Of a DNA stretch of 64,000 nucleotides, positions 46,718 through 60,035 are shown in pieces. The notes below the pieces were generated by a model. That model was not told the origin of the DNA and did no database searches. It worked only from the letters and a program-made list of their open reading frames with translations. A program made the translations under genes and the position numbers. The DNA is from Capsicum annuum (lineage: Eukaryota > Streptophyta > Magnoliopsida > Solanales > Solanaceae), in NCBI RefSeq assembly GCF_002878395.1, contig NC_061115.1, forward strand, positions 156,035,941 through 156,099,940, in the 5' to 3' direction. Each line of letters begins with the position of its first letter. The first letter of the stretch is position 1.

Positions 46718-49081
46718 TGTAGTATCCCATATTTTCATGCTAGAGTTCTAACCATCGTTCTTGGGCATCTAAGCTCTAATCCAAGTGATTCTCATGTGAA
46801 TACAAGTTGCATTATCATTATCCTAGTCTATGGAGTAGTTTAGAGGTGGAAAATATTTACAGCAATGACCTAGAACAAGGTTGAGCTAAGACCAACTGAT
46901 TCATCTAAAGTTTGACATTTGATTCTACAAGGGTCAACTTCAAACATGAATATCTCTTAATATACATGGAATTTTTTAACCCAAGACCTATCAAATTATA
47001 GAAAATTGAATTATCTTTCCAACGATACTAATTTCATCAAAATCCGACACCCGAGCAAGGAGTTATGGCTTTACGAAGTAGAGTGCGTCGCCTAACCAAT
47101 TGCACATAGCTACTGGAATAGGTGTGCGATAAGCAATGCAGCGCATACTTAAATGTGTTTGATAAGCAATGCGCCGCATACCTCACTTCTAAGTACCAAA
47201 AACAGCCCTATATATGTCTATAACACGGGATTAAACTCCCATAACACCAAAATAAGTTTACTTTCTCTCAAAATCACCAAGAATATTCATTAGGGTTTCA
47301 ACATAAAAATTCAAATATCTCAAGATTCAACCATGAGTTTTCAATAATTCTTCGAGATTTGGAATCCCCATTCCGAGGGCTACAAGAAACACTCATTATT
47401 TTTACGAATAGAGTCCCAAGGTCAAGAGTTCATTCAAAGCTTCAAGTTTAAGTTATGTGGAGGTTTTTCGACAAGAACACCCTTTCGTTCTTGTGCCCAA
47501 AAATACTTTTTTTATGAAGTTATGAATTTTATATGTTTTACTATGATTTTGAAGCATGAATTTATATCCTATATTGATTACATTAGATTATGATGTTTTG
47601 GATATTTTAGAAGTGAAATTATATAGAATGATGATATTTTGTGCCTTATGGCTAAATTTCCATATTTTGAAGGAAGTTATATATGTTTATGATGTAAAGC
47701 TTGAACCTTGATAAATTTTCGTATGATGTTGAGACATGAGTTTTGAACTCTAATTGAGATTATCATTTTTTTTGAGAATTCATGTTTTATAAACACTTTG
47801 TGTTTGAATGAATTGAGATGATAATGAAGCTTTGACCTTTTGGTCGTAAAAAGGGGTTTATTTGAACCAAGATGAGAAAAGAAATCCACTTTTATTGATT
47901 ATTATAAAAAGGGTAGCATGATGGCTCCCGTTGTGAATTGTTGAATTATTTATTTGTGGATTTTATTTTGAAAAGATCTGAGCTAAGTCTGGGAATAGTG
48001 TTTAGCACCGAGCGGGAGGCATATCAGGATTGGTAATTCCTTAGAACTATGTGCCCTCATAGGTTGTGAGCCTGAGGCTGATTTATATAGTGATCACTAG
48101 TGTTTGGATTAATGATTTAAGGTCCTACTCTGATGGCAAGGATAGGACAGCTCTCCCCAACGTGGGTTAGACGTTGGACTCCATGTAGCTCACATGGTTT
48201 ATGTCGGTTGTAAGAGACTCCCAATGTGTGTGTGTATTCTCCTATCTAATATGAAAAGTGTTATTTTTCTATCTGAGATAAAAACATATTTGTTTGAAAG
48301 ACTGAGTTTGAGAAAGTCATTATTTTTGAAAGATTTAATGAATATATATTCCAAAGAGAATTGTTATGAGATTTGATTGCTTTGATGATTTGGAATTGAG
48401 ATGGAAGTGAATTGAGATTTATTATGATGACTCATATGTTTCACCCGATATATTTTACTCTCTTATGATTATGATGATTTTAATTTGAGCTAAGTGAGTC
48501 ATTTATATCAACATGCATAATTTTATAAACTGTAATGATATTAAGATATTATTTTATATATGCATTGCACCCTCATTGCTCGATATGTTTGGTACTGACC
48601 CACATATTCTTATATGGGCTATATTTTCTCAGAATTTAGGTACAAGGTATAGTGTACATCTTCATACCCAGTCAATTTGCGACATCCAATCAGCAGGTGA
48701 TGAGTCCTTTTGATTCAAGGGCTTAAGTTAGTTATACAGTTCAAGAAGTGTTGTATTTTCTTTATTCAGTCGTATTGAGTTGGGTTAGTCGGGAGTCATG
48801 ACCCAGAGGCTACCTACAGTCAGTACTAGTAGAGGCTTCATAGACAGTCAATAGAAGTTAATGTATTTCATTTTATTTTTCATTGTAAAAGCAGAGTTGT
48901 AATCTTATAAATTTAGTTTGTATCTATCATATTCAGAAAAGAGTTATTTTTTGCAGATTTGGATAGATTTATACTTTTTGTTCAGTTGCTTATGAATTAT
49001 GCCAGTAGAAGGGTTAGCTTGGGGTCACTTGTGATCCTAAGCACCGTGTGACATCTCAGGACCCGATTTCGGGGCGTTACA
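46718..49081 (+). repeat. 5' LTR of element D (2364 bp)
   Basis: Starts TGTAGTATCCC and ends GGGGCGTTACA. A 33-bp unit beginning GTGTGCGATAAGCAATGC occurs twice (47122 and 47155). Hairpins are at 47472-47493 and 49017-49042. The GGTATGTGG motif near 47454 has mutated to GTTATGTGG. Confidence 0.95.
49017..49042 (+). other. Terminal 26-nt LTR hairpin, element D
   Basis: Stem GCTTGGGGTCA, loop CTTG, stem TGATCCTAAGC, followed by ACCGTGTG. It is repeated identically at 55324-55349. Eleven pairs, two wobble. Confidence 0.7.
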
Positions 49082-49085
49082 AACT

Positions 49086-49097
49086 TGGTATCAAAGA
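49086..49097 (+). promoter_or_regulatory. Primer binding site (tRNA-iMet) of element D
   Basis: TGGTATCAAAGA starts four bases after the 5' LTR and differs at two bases from the canonical TGGTATCAGAGC. Confidence 0.85.
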
Positions 49098-52000
49098 ACA
49101 GAGTTCAAGTGTCCTAGGGTATCTATGAAGTCATTTCTAGTAGAGTCTTGCGGAATGGTTCGAAGACGTCTGTACTTTTCTTCGAGAGGCTACAGGGATT
49201 GTAGGACATGTCTCCATTCTTTCAAGTCTTAAATTGTGCTATAGAAAAGTTCTCTGAGAAACTTATATAGATTCTCATCTTACTCTAGTCAGGCCATCTC
49301 TTCCTTATTTCCAAGGTATCAGAAACAGTTGAGCTTAATTCTTCATAGATAGTATGGAATTGTAAGAGAGCTACAAAAGTATCCTATCAGTACTTTTGAG
49401 TTTTGAAAACTGAAGTGCTTTATCAGGCTTATAGAAATTATGCACAAAGCCCGAGTCCGATATGCTTTCAAATTTCTCCTCATAATCCATAATGACAATC
49501 TATACTTCTCTATCTATGTTCTTGAAGTAACATGTTTGGCAAGTTCCAGTTTCTCCCCAGATAATATTTTTATAATTGCTAGAAAAAGTTTCAGAAGTTT
49601 CATAAAGTGGCTTGAAAGGAGCCTTCGAGTGTGTTATAAGTCCTTCAAATTTAAGTTATGCCCTCATTCTTTTAAGTTATTTAATTAAGACAGAGTAAGG
49701 TGTATTCTTAGATCATTGAATGTTGTGTGTCAAGTTTTTATCTCTTATATTATGTAATGTTGTTATCATTATGTTTGTGAAAAATCAAAGTCTAGTGAAG
49801 CCGTGTGAGGCCTATTTCGATTCACTAGAAACTTGTTGTTTATCTTGTTGTTCTGGTGTTAGTTGAAAGTGTGGGTTTCTGTGTAGTGATAGAAGTAGTA
49901 ATGTTTAGTTAAAAGTCTTGTGTTAGTTGAACTTGTGGGTTTAGAAGTATAGTGGAAAGAATGATGGTAAGGGCGATTTATTGAATATATATAGACGAAT
50001 CTTCTTGCATACGATTAAGTTAGTAATGAAGTGCTATGTCCTTGTTTTTTAGTTTAGCAGAAGGTAGAGAATGATTTATTTGTTAAGGTGAATTATAGTT
50101 AGTTTGGATTATGAAAAGAGTTGTTGATGGTATTTGTTGTGCTAGAAAAGTATAGGTTTTGATTGAAGTACTTGGTGGTTGAGTATTGTTAATTTAGGCT
50201 TTCCTGAGATTACAAGAGGAAGTTTAGTTGAAATTATAGATCTATGAAAGTAATTTAGGTGTGAAGATGGGTAAATAGTAATGATGTAAAGAAAGAGGAT
50301 ATGTTAACAGATTATGAATAAGATAGGCCATATGATTATGATCGATTTTCATTATGTACTAGTTTTTCTTAATGCTATGTTATATAGTTTTGAAGTGAAA
50401 ATTGTGTGTGAGATTGGGTTGTAAATCATGTTTAGCTCTAGACATTAAGTTTGAATAGTTGATGGTTCGGTTGTTAATGCTAGTTATATGGAGGTAATCT
50501 AGTAGGCCTGAACAGTGTATGCAAGAGTGTAAGATCATGTGTTCATAATTAAGTATGTTGTTGAGGTTTAACCAAGGTGCTATGGGGCTGCATTATTTTT
50601 TGAGAATTATTGCATATTGTGTGGTTAGTAGTAATGTTGAGCTGCTAGGTAGAGAAAGTCTAGTTAGATAATTTATGTTGTTCTTGATAGCTAAGTTAAG
50701 GAGTTATGATTGAAGATGTTGAGTCTTTTTAGTATGATTTTATTCTCATGGTTTGGGAAAAATATAAGTATAGAAGTGTGATCTTGGTAGGCTATGATTA
50801 TGTGATTAGAGATGTAGATATGGTTGCAAATGAGAGTGTAAATCTTTGATGATGATTATTGAAGCTAGGAATTAAGGATGGCATATGGATGGGTTGTTCA
50901 AGAATGAAGTCGGTAAGTTTAAAACTAGTTTGTTCTTGAGAGTTTAGCATTTATGTGTAGATAATAGAATGATGAAATTATGGCTTAATCTCGAGGATAT
51001 AGAGTAGACCATCATACTTAGAATACCAGCTTTGACATAAGGGGGAGATGGTTAGAGAAGAACCAAACCAAGCTTTGAGAATTACATTGTGATATATGTC
51101 AATAATGAGTTATGATGAGATAGTGATCCCTTCTTACTCTAGAGTATTCCTTGGATTTCAGTAATTACAACACCAAATCCATCACTTCCGAATAAGTCCA
51201 TGCCACAGGCCTATGCTTATACCTATTATGTGTGCTCAAGCCCATTCTCAGCTTCTAGCAAGCATGTAATAGCTTCACTCTGTGATTCGAGTTATCTCTT
51301 ATGAATCTATGAACTCTAGTCTTATGTTCAATAGCTCATGATAAGTATAAACTCATGTTTCAGAGTATGACCAGTTTTTAAACTCATGATACTAGTGAAG
51401 TTTGCATTATATCATGCATGTCCTCAGCTTAGATTTCTTTAATGAATCCATGCCTTTGATATTTTATTCCTCAAGCCTAAGATAAGTGTTAATGTTATGT
51501 AGTGTAGTTTCTGTGCTTTAGGTTCTTATGTGTTAGCCCTTCGGTGACCTCTTCCTATGTTAAGATAGTGGTAATGATAGTTGATAAGCAATGGTTTATA
51601 TGTGAGAGAGTTGATGACCCTTATTAAGAAAGATTATTTATACTTTTCTATCTAAGGCTAAAGTGTGAAGTAAGATTGAGGTCAAGTCTTTGATACATGT
51701 CATGGTTAGTTAGAAATTGTGTGTATGTTTTTAAGAATAGTGCAAGAAAATTGGTGCTGATAAAGGTTTAGAGAATATGAGAAGTATGCCTTTTGGGGTA
51801 TTTTCCTTAAAGTTATATGTAATTTTTAGTGATAGGCTTGAATGTCATGTTGGGTGTAAGATGATGAATGCAATATGCACTAATGAATCCATATCAAGAG
51901 TTTTAAATTAGTCATTGAAGTGGTAAGGCATGTTATGCTTAGGATGTGAGCTCTAAGAAGATATAGAATGTTGAATCCTCTGGTTTAGACTAGTATTGTG

Positions 52001-52667
52001 GTTTGGCATGTTGTATCTTGTGATTTAGTGTTAGGCTTGATCATGGTGAGAGAACTTAGTTTAGTTTAGACCTTAGTACAAAGATTTTGCTGTGCCAATA
52101 TGAGAATTATAAGTTGAACCAAATGAGTATGGTATTTAATGGGAATAGTATAATTAAGAGAGCATTTGAGAAGTGATGCTAAGCTTGAAAGTAAGAAGTT
52201 ACGTTGCCTACGGCCTCGTAATCCTATCCTAGTTTACGAGTTATATAATTATATTCCATGCTATAGAGTTATATCAATGTTGTAATTCCTTAGTCAAATG
52301 TCTTGTTCAGAGCATGCCCAAAATTCTTTGCTCCCTAATGTCAATTGAATTTCGTAGAAAAGTGCTAAAGAAATACTCCATTTGAATATGGGTAGTCAGT
52401 ATGATCCAGTCCATATAGACTGTAATCTAGTTTAGCAAGCAAGGAGATAAGCTCCTATAGATTCTTAATTTTTCATCTAGTCTTACTATCCGCAGTCTTA
52501 TACGTATGTACATTCCAAGAGGCAATGTGTTTGTGTTCAATTAAATTATGAATTCAGCTTAGTTCATGCATCAGTTTCAGTTTCAGATATTAAGTCATGA
52601 TTTAGTTCGTAAGTATCCTTTGTAGTATCACAGTCTCTTCTTAGTATTTTCATCAAATTATTATCAT
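49098..52667 (+). other. Non-coding interior of element D
   Basis: The first 150 bases (AGTGTCCTAGG, TAGAGTCTTG, GAGAGGCTACA) resemble the 5' leader of chromovirus B after its primer site. Beyond that no gag, protease, RT, RNase H or integrase motif is readable on either strand; the longest frame (49440-49688) has no recognisable domain. Base composition is G/T-rich on the plus strand from about 49750 to 52150. This is the typical picture of a large retrotransposon derivative. Confidence 0.8.
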
Positions 52668-52983
52668 TCGGGGATGAACGATCCCAAGAGGGGGGTGCTG
52701 TAATACCCTGAGTTTTCATGTCATAAACCTCTCATCCTTTCTCATGAGATCAGATCCAGTGCAAAGTAATGGTTACTCATCAATTGACACTCTCGTTTCT
52801 AGCTTAGACATATAGTTATTTTCCTTGAGGATTCATGAACTTGCAGACCAGTTCAGTAGCTCATTATTCTTGAGATCCAGTGATTCAGTTCTATTAGTTA
52901 CAGATGATAGGTTGACTAATATTCCTCTATGTTTCAGGTTAATTATCCATATTTGTGGATGAATGTTCCCAAGCGGGAGATAA
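52668..52983 (+). other. Duplicated 3'-end signals of element D (two purine tracts)
   Basis: The first signal: CATTCGGGGATGAACG at about 52666, then AAGAGGGGGGTGC and an LTR-like start TGTAATACCCTGAG at 52692. About 290 bp later the pattern is repeated as GTGGATGAATG, AAGCGGGAGATAA (52971-52983) and the true LTR start at 52984. The sequence after the first start does not match any LTR in the window. Confidence 0.7.
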
Positions 52984-55388
52984 TGTAATACCCTATATTG
53001 TCGTGGTAGAATTCTAACTGTCGTTCCTGTGCGTCTAAGCTCTAATCCAAGTGATTCTCACGTGAATACAAGTTGCATGATCATTATCCTAGTCTATGGA
53101 GTAGTTTAGAGGTGGAAAATATTTATAGCAATGACCTAGAACAAGGTTGAACTAAGACCAATTGATTCATCCAAAGTTTGACATTCGATTCTACAAGGGT
53201 CAACTTCAAACGTGTATATCTCTTAATATACATGGAATTTTTCATTCCAAGACCTATCAAATTTTAGATAATTGAATTAGCTTTCCAACGATACTAATTT
53301 CATCAAAATATGACACCCGAGCAAGGATTTATGGCTTTGCGAAGTAGAGTGCATCACCTAACCAATCACACATGGCTACAGGAATAGGTGTGCAATAGGC
53401 AATGCGGCGCATACTTAAATGTGTGCGATAAGCAATACGGCGTATACTTAAATGTGTGCGATAAGCAATGCGCCGCATGCCTCACTTCCAAGTGCCAAAA
53501 ATACCACTATATATGTCTATAACACGGGATTAAACTCCCATAACACCAAAATAAGTTTACTTTGTCTCAAATTCACCAAGAACACTCATTAGGGTTTCAA
53601 CCTAAAAATTCAAATATCTCAAGATTCAACCATGAGTTTTCAATAATTCTTTGAGATTCAGAATCCCCATTCCGAGGGCTACAAGAAACACTTATTATTT
53701 TCACAGATAGAGTCCCAAGGTCAAAAGTTCATTCGAAGCTTCAAGTTTAAGGTATGTGGAGTTTTTCAACAAGAACACCCTTTCGTTCTTGTGCCCAAAA
53801 ATACTTTTTTTTTATGAAGTTATGGACTTTATATGTTTTACTATGATTTTGAAGCATGAATTTATATCCTATTTTGATTATCATTAGATTATGATGTTTT
53901 GGATATTTTAGAAGTGAAATTATATGAGAATGATGATATTTTGTGCCTTATGGCTAAATTTCCAGATTTTTAAGGAAGTTATATATGTTTATGATGTATA
54001 GCTTGAACCTTGATAAATTTTCATATGATGTTGAGACATGAGTTTTGAACTCTAATTGAGATTGTCATTTTTTTTTGATAAATCATGTTTTATAAACACT
54101 TTATGTTTGAATGATTTGAGATGATAATGAACCTTCGACCTTTTGGTCATAAAAAGGGATTGATTTGAACCCGAGATGAGAAAAAAAATCCACTTTTATT
54201 GATTATTATAAAAAAGAGTAGCATGATGGCTCCCGTTGTGAATTGTTGAATTGTTTATTTGTGGATTTTCTTTTGAAAAGATCTGAGCTAAGTTCGGGAG
54301 TAGTCTTTAGCACCGAGCGGAAGGTATAGCAAGATTGGTAATTCGCTAGAACTACTTTCCCCCGTAGGTTGTGAGCCTGAGGCTAATTTATATATTGATC
54401 ACTAGTGCTTGGATTGATGATTTAAGGTCCTACTCCAATGGCAAGGATAGGACAGCTCTCCCCAACATAATTTAGACGTTGGACTCCATGTAGCTCACAT
54501 AGTTCATGTCGGTTGTAAGAGACTCCCAATGTGTGTATGCGTATTCTCCTATCTAATATGAAAAGTCTTATTCTTCTATCTGAGATGAAAACATATTTGT
54601 TTGAAAGACTAAGTTTGAGAAAGTCATTGTTTTAGAAAGATTTAATGAACATATATTCCAAAGAGAATTGTTATAAGATTTGATTGCTTTGATGATTTGG
54701 AATCGAGATGGAAGTGAATTGAGATTTATTATGATGACTCACATGTTTCACCTGATATATTTTACTCTCTTATGATTATGATGATTTTAATTCAAGCTAA
54801 GTGAGTCATTTATATCAACATGCATAATTTTATAAATTGTGATGATATTAAGATATTATTATATATATGAATTGAACCCCCATATGCTCGGTACGTTTCC
54901 ATGGTAATGACCCACATATTTGTATGTGGGCTATTTCTCAGAATGTAGGTACAAGTTATATTGTACATCTTCAGACCCAGTCAGTTCGCGGCATCCAGTC
55001 AGCAGGTGATGAGTCCTTTTGATTCAAGGGCTTGAGTTAGTTATACAGTTCGAGAAGTGTTGTATTTTCTTTATTCAGTCGTATTAATTTGGGTTAGTCG
55101 GTAGTCATGACCCGGCTACCTATAGTCAGTACTAGTAGAGGCTTTATAGACAGTCAGTAGAATTTGATGTATTCCATTTCAGTTTTGGTTGTAAAAGCAA
55201 AGTTGTAATCTTGTAAATTTAGTTTTGTATCTATCATATTCAAAAAAGAGTTATTTTCCGCAGATTTGTATAGATTTATACTTTTTGTTGAGTTGCTTAT
55301 GAATTATGCTAGTAGAAGGGTTAGCTTGGGGTCACTTGTGATCCTAAGCACCGTGTGACATCTCGGGACCCGATTTCGGGGCGTTAGA
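52984..55388 (+). repeat. 3' LTR of element D (2405 bp)
   Basis: Starts TGTAATACCCT and ends GGGGCGTTAGA. Here the 33-bp unit occurs three times (53388, 53421, 53454), one more than in the 5' LTR, which explains most of the 41-bp length difference. Hairpins are at 53770-53791 and 55324-55349. Confidence 0.95.
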
Positions 55389-56722
55389 GTTATTGAGTCC
55401 TGGGGGTACTTAATACCCAAAATCTTGCTGTTTACCTAGAATTACAATAGCTACATAATAGTCTCAGTAATGTCATGAACAATAGTACTCAGTTAGTTAG
55501 AAAACTCAGCGAAACTCAGTCCAATTCAGTTCAGTCTAATACTGAATATCATTTAATTGGGAGTAGGATTCAGCACCGAGCGAACCTAAAGATGAAGGCT
55601 CACCTATCAGTAGAGGGTGTGATCCTTAGTAGCAATCCTTGTATTTAAGAACTACGCAGCCAGCGTAGGTTGAGATATCAACCTTTCAGTTGAGGGTTGA
55701 AAAGGTATTTACCTACCAGTTGAGGGTAATATCTCTCTAATTAGGGAATCTTCCAGTAGAGGGTGACCCTTAGTCCTTCAGGATGACATTTTAGTGGATC
55801 CACACTGCCATTGTCTGTACCCATGGCACGGAACTGACACCCTTCCAACTGGGGTTATAGGTTGGACCCCAATCAGTTCAGAGAGGGGCATGTCGATTAG
55901 ATTATTACCTCCCACAATTTAAATTTCAATCTCATTATAGAACTCAGTTCAGTTCTACAAAATCAAGGCTGTCAGAAACAGTCACCCAGTTATCAATAAT
56001 TTAATTAACAGTAATCTCAGATATCAGTTACTCCATTATCAGAAATAGTACTCAGTTTTAGTATAAATCTCAGACACAATATATATATATGTATATGCAT
56101 AGTATTACATATAGTTGTTTCAGTTATCCATGTACTCTCATTCAGTTATATTCATATCACTCAGTCAGTTACTGTTCCTGCATATAAACCCATACATATT
56201 AGGCTCACCTCATCTAGCATACCAGTACATTTCAAGTACTAATTGCATACTCTTTTCTTACATTATGATGTCTCATATCATAGGTTCGAATGCTCAGATT
56301 CCTAACCACACTTATCCAAATTCAGTCAACAACAGCAAATTTAGTAGTGAGTCTTTATGTATCAAGAATTTTCTTTTATTATAGTATTACAGTAGATTCA
56401 GTATTTTATTAGCCGGAGTTAGTTGGGGTCTTGTCCTATCAACTCCATGTTCAGACAGTTCAGTTAGAGGCTTTTCAGACTAGACTAGTTCAGACAGTAT
56501 TTAGTTTTCAGATGTTATTATCAATTGCTATATTTATCAGTATTCAAATTATGAACCTTATGGAACCTCATCCTAACTTTCGTATGATTTTAGTATTAAT
56601 ATTTAGTGCTTACAGTAGGTACCAGTCATGGGTTAGCTTGTGGTTCTTCAGTATCATAAGCATCGTGTGGCGTCCAGGGTCGTAAGAACCATACATCTGG
56701 GGTGCAGATTTGGGGTATTACA
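55389..56722 (+). repeat. 5' LTR of chromovirus C, second part
   Basis: Continues the LTR after element D, from the GAGTCCTGGGGGTACTTAAT block to TGGGGTATTACA. About 710 bp here (roughly 55455-56165) are missing from the 3' LTR. The terminal 26-nt hairpin lies at 56636-56661. The primer site that should follow (56723 onward, AATATAGATTAGATCC) is strongly mutated. Confidence 0.9.
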
Positions 56723-56929
56723 AATATAGATTAGATCCTAAGGTTCAAGAGAGTCCTAGGGAGTCTGAAAGCCACGTCAATTAGAGTCTTGTACATGGTT
56801 GTGAAGTGTGCCACAATTATGGAGAAAAGGCTATGAGGCATTTTAAGGAAAAGTTTTCCTTTTTTCAGTATTCATGTCGTGTGAGTGAGCATGAGCTCAA
56901 AGTTAAAATTTTTGTCTAATTTATTACTT

Positions 56930-59900
56930 CCTTCTATTTATCGAACATATCTCCCAAAAAGACCAGTGGAAGAAGAACTGGAAACTAGCCAGCACTTCCT
57001 CCCGTTCAGGCAGATCCCTTGGAGGAGCATGTCTCCCATGCAGAATTCAGAGTTATGTTCACCACTCTATCCCATTCTATAATAGCTCAGAATGAATGGC
57101 CAACTACTGTTCAGGCCAACCCAGTGGCCAATACTACTACAACTAGGATTCGGGATTTCACCCAAATAAATCCTTCCCTATTTTTAGGATCTATGTTTTA
57201 AGAGGATCCACAGGAGTTCCTCGATCAGGTGTAAAAAGTCATAGATATTAAGGGAGTGACTTCCAGTGAGATTTCTGAGTTAGCTTCCTATCATCTACAA
57301 GATATAGCTCATACGTGGTTTAAGCAGTAGAAGGTAGACAGGGGCACAGATGCAGATCCCATAGAATGGGAAGACTTTGCTACTACTTTTCTAGATAGAT
57401 TCTTTCCCTTAGAGTAGAAGGAAGCCAGGATATTAGAGTTCATCAATCTCAGGAATGGAAACATAAGTGTGAAAGAGTATTCCCTCATGTTTACTCAGTT
57501 AGCTAGGTATGCTCCCCATGTAGTAGTAGACAATAGGTCCAGAATGAGCAAGTTTGTATCTGGGGTGTTAGAGAATATGACATTCCAAAAATAGCTTTCT
57601 GAACCCGGTATAGTCACTTTGAGTTTCTAGTCATGTCCCTTGGTCTCACAAATTCCCAGCAGCCTTCATGGACTTAATGAATTGCGTGTTTAAGTAATAC
57701 TTGTACATGTTCATTATAGTCTTCATCGATGATATTCTTGTCTATTCCCATAGCGAGAATGATCATGCAGATCACCACAGAATCATACTTTAACTTTCAG
57801 AGCCTATAAGTTGTTTGTCAAATTCAGTAAGTGCAAATTTTGGCTAAGGTCAGTAGCATTCCTTGGTCATATTATTTATGGTGATGGCAATAGAGTTGAT
57901 CCTCAAAATATTGAGGCGGTAAGAATTAGGACTAAACCCATTTCTCCTTCAGATATCAGGAGTTTCTTGGGTTTAGCTAGCTATTACTAATGGTTTATTG
58001 AAGGTTTTTTTGTCTATTATATCCCCTATGTCTAGATTAACTCAGAAGAAATTCAAGTTTCAGTGGTTAGATTGTTGTGAGAAGAGTTTTCAGGAATTGA
58101 AGACTTGACTTACTATAGCTCGAGTTTTAACGTTACTAGATGGTTCAGATAGGTTAGTTGTGTACTGTGCTGCATCTAGAGTAGGTTTGGGTTATGTCCT
58201 AATGCAGAGAAGTAAGGTCATAGTCTATGACTCTAGACAGCTTAAGCCCCATGAAAAGAATTACCTTACCCATGATCTTGAATTAGCAGTTGTTGTATTT
58301 CTCTTAAAGATTTGGAGGCATTATTTGTATGGGGTGCATGTTGATATGTTCATAGATCACAAAAGCTTGCAGTATGTGTTCTCTCAGAAAGATTTGAATT
58401 TGTATCAGAGAAGGTGGTTAGAGTTGTTGAAAGATTATGATATGAATATTTTATATCATCTAGGCAACACTAATGTAGTGGCAGATGCTCTCAGTAGGTT
58501 GTGTATGAGTAGAATTACTCATGTTGAGGATGGTAAGAAGAAGTTAGTTCAGGAAGTTCTTTGGCTTACCCGAAAAGGTGTCCACTTAATCAATTCAGCA
58601 GAGGGTAGTGTGTGGGTGCAGAATAGTTTAGAATCATCTCTGGTTTCTAAAGTGAAGGAAAAGTAGGACAAAGATCCCAGCCTAGTTAAGTTAAAAGAGC
58701 CATTTGGAGATCAGAAAGTAGAGGTTTTATCCCAAGGAAAAGATGGTATATTGCGCCAGGTGTAGACGACTTGAGGCAATGAATTCTTGCTGAAGCGCAC
58801 GGTGCGTGTTACTCTATTCATCTAGGGGCCACTAATATGTACCATAATTTATGGGAGATCTATTGGTGGAGTGGGATAAAGAGGGATATCGCAGAGTTTG
58901 TAGCTGGTGCTCTACGTATCAGTAGGTTAAGTTTAACCACCATAAGCCTAGTGGGTCCATGCAAGAGTTCTGTATTCCCACATGGAAATGAGAAGAAGTG
59001 AGCATGGAGTTTGTGATGGTTTTGCCTCATTCTCGTCATCAGCATGATTCCATTTGTGTTATCATAGACAGGACAACCAAATTCGCTTATTTCTTACCTG
59101 TCCATACTTCTTATTTAGTTGAGGACTATGCCAAAATATATATATCAGAGAGTGGGTCAGGTTACACGGAGTCCCAGTAACCATTATTTCAGATAGAGGT
59201 ACCCAATTTACCTCTTATTTTTGGAAAGACTTCTAAAAGGGTTTTGGTACCCAAGTTCACTTTAGTACAACTTTTCACCCTCAGACAGATGGTTAAGTAG
59301 AAAGGACCATTCAAACTATACAAGATATGTTAAGGGCGTGCTTTGTTGATTTATAGGTAGTTGGTATGACCACTTGCTTTTGATCAAATTCGCATAAAAC
59401 AACAACTATTACTCTAGTATTCAGATGGATTTGTTTAAGGCTCTTTATGGTAGGAGTTGTAGATCTCCAATTGGTTGGTTCAAGGTAGGTGAGGCTGCAG
59501 TAGTAGGGCCTGATTTAGTGTTTAATGCATTAGATAAGGTTTAGTTGATCAGAGAAAGGCTTAGGGCTACCCAAAGCAAACAGAAATTGTATTTGAGATT
59601 GGTGATTTTATGTACTTAAAAATCTCTCCCATGAAGAGAGTGAAGAGGTTCGGCAAGAAAGGAAAGCTCAGTCTTTGATTTGTTGGTCCTTACAAAATTC
59701 TCAGCCATTTTTGAAAGGTAGCTTGCAAGCTTGAGTTTCCTTTAGACTTAGCTTCAGTGCACCCAGTATTCCACATCTCCTTGCTAAAGAAATACATTGG
59801 TGACCCAGCAGTTGTAGTCCTCTTAGAGGGCGTAGATATTCAAAATGATCTCTCTTTTGAAGATGTTACAGTCCAAATCCTTGATCGTCAGATTCGCAGA

Positions 59901-60035
59901 CTAAGGAACAAAGAAGTTCCCTTGGTCAAAGTTCTCTGGCGAAACTAATCCATTGAGGGAGCTACTTGGGATGCAGAAATAGACATACAGACCAAATATC
60001 CTCACCTCTTTTGTGCATACTCAGAATTAGCTTGA
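56930..60035 (+). pseudogene. Gag-pol of chromovirus C with large internal deletion
   Basis: Gag N-terminus with HVSHAEFRVMFTTLSHSI (about 57030) and SVKEYSLMFTQLARYAPHVV (about 57470). Near 57575 the gag frame jumps directly to an RT segment (EYDIPKIAF-like, then FGLTN-like). The zinc knuckle, protease and N-terminal RT are therefore deleted. The catalytic [11 protein letters not shown] remains (about 57720). RNase H is the longest frame (58160-58666) with [28 protein letters not shown] and VVADALSRL. Integrase is fragmentary (58800-59560; [14 protein letters not shown] near 59183). The C-terminus retains FHISLLKKYIGD and a chromodomain (PVEILDRQ-type block near 59870, RRLRNKEVPLVKVLWRN near 59900, then ATWDAEIDI). 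Stops are frequent. The 5' limit is approximate. Confidence 0.9.

Larger units (their letters stand above)
46718..55388 (+). mobile_element. Element D: LARD-like, coding-free chromovirus relative nested in the LTR of C
   Basis: An 8671-bp element with long LTRs (46718-49081 and 52984-55388), a tRNA-iMet primer site and a purine tract, but an interior of 3.9 kb without gag or pol. Flanks GATAC (46713-46717) and GTTAT (55389-55393) are a decayed duplication; the corresponding site in other copies of the host LTR reads GCTAT. LTR ends and the first 200 bases after the primer site resemble chromoviruses A and B, so it probably depends on a chromovirus for proteins (inference). Confidence 0.92.

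Noticed and set aside
49440..49688. An 82-residue frame in the interior of element D
   Set aside because: There is no domain, the composition is ordinary for AT-rich DNA, and no neighbouring gag or pol sequence supports it.
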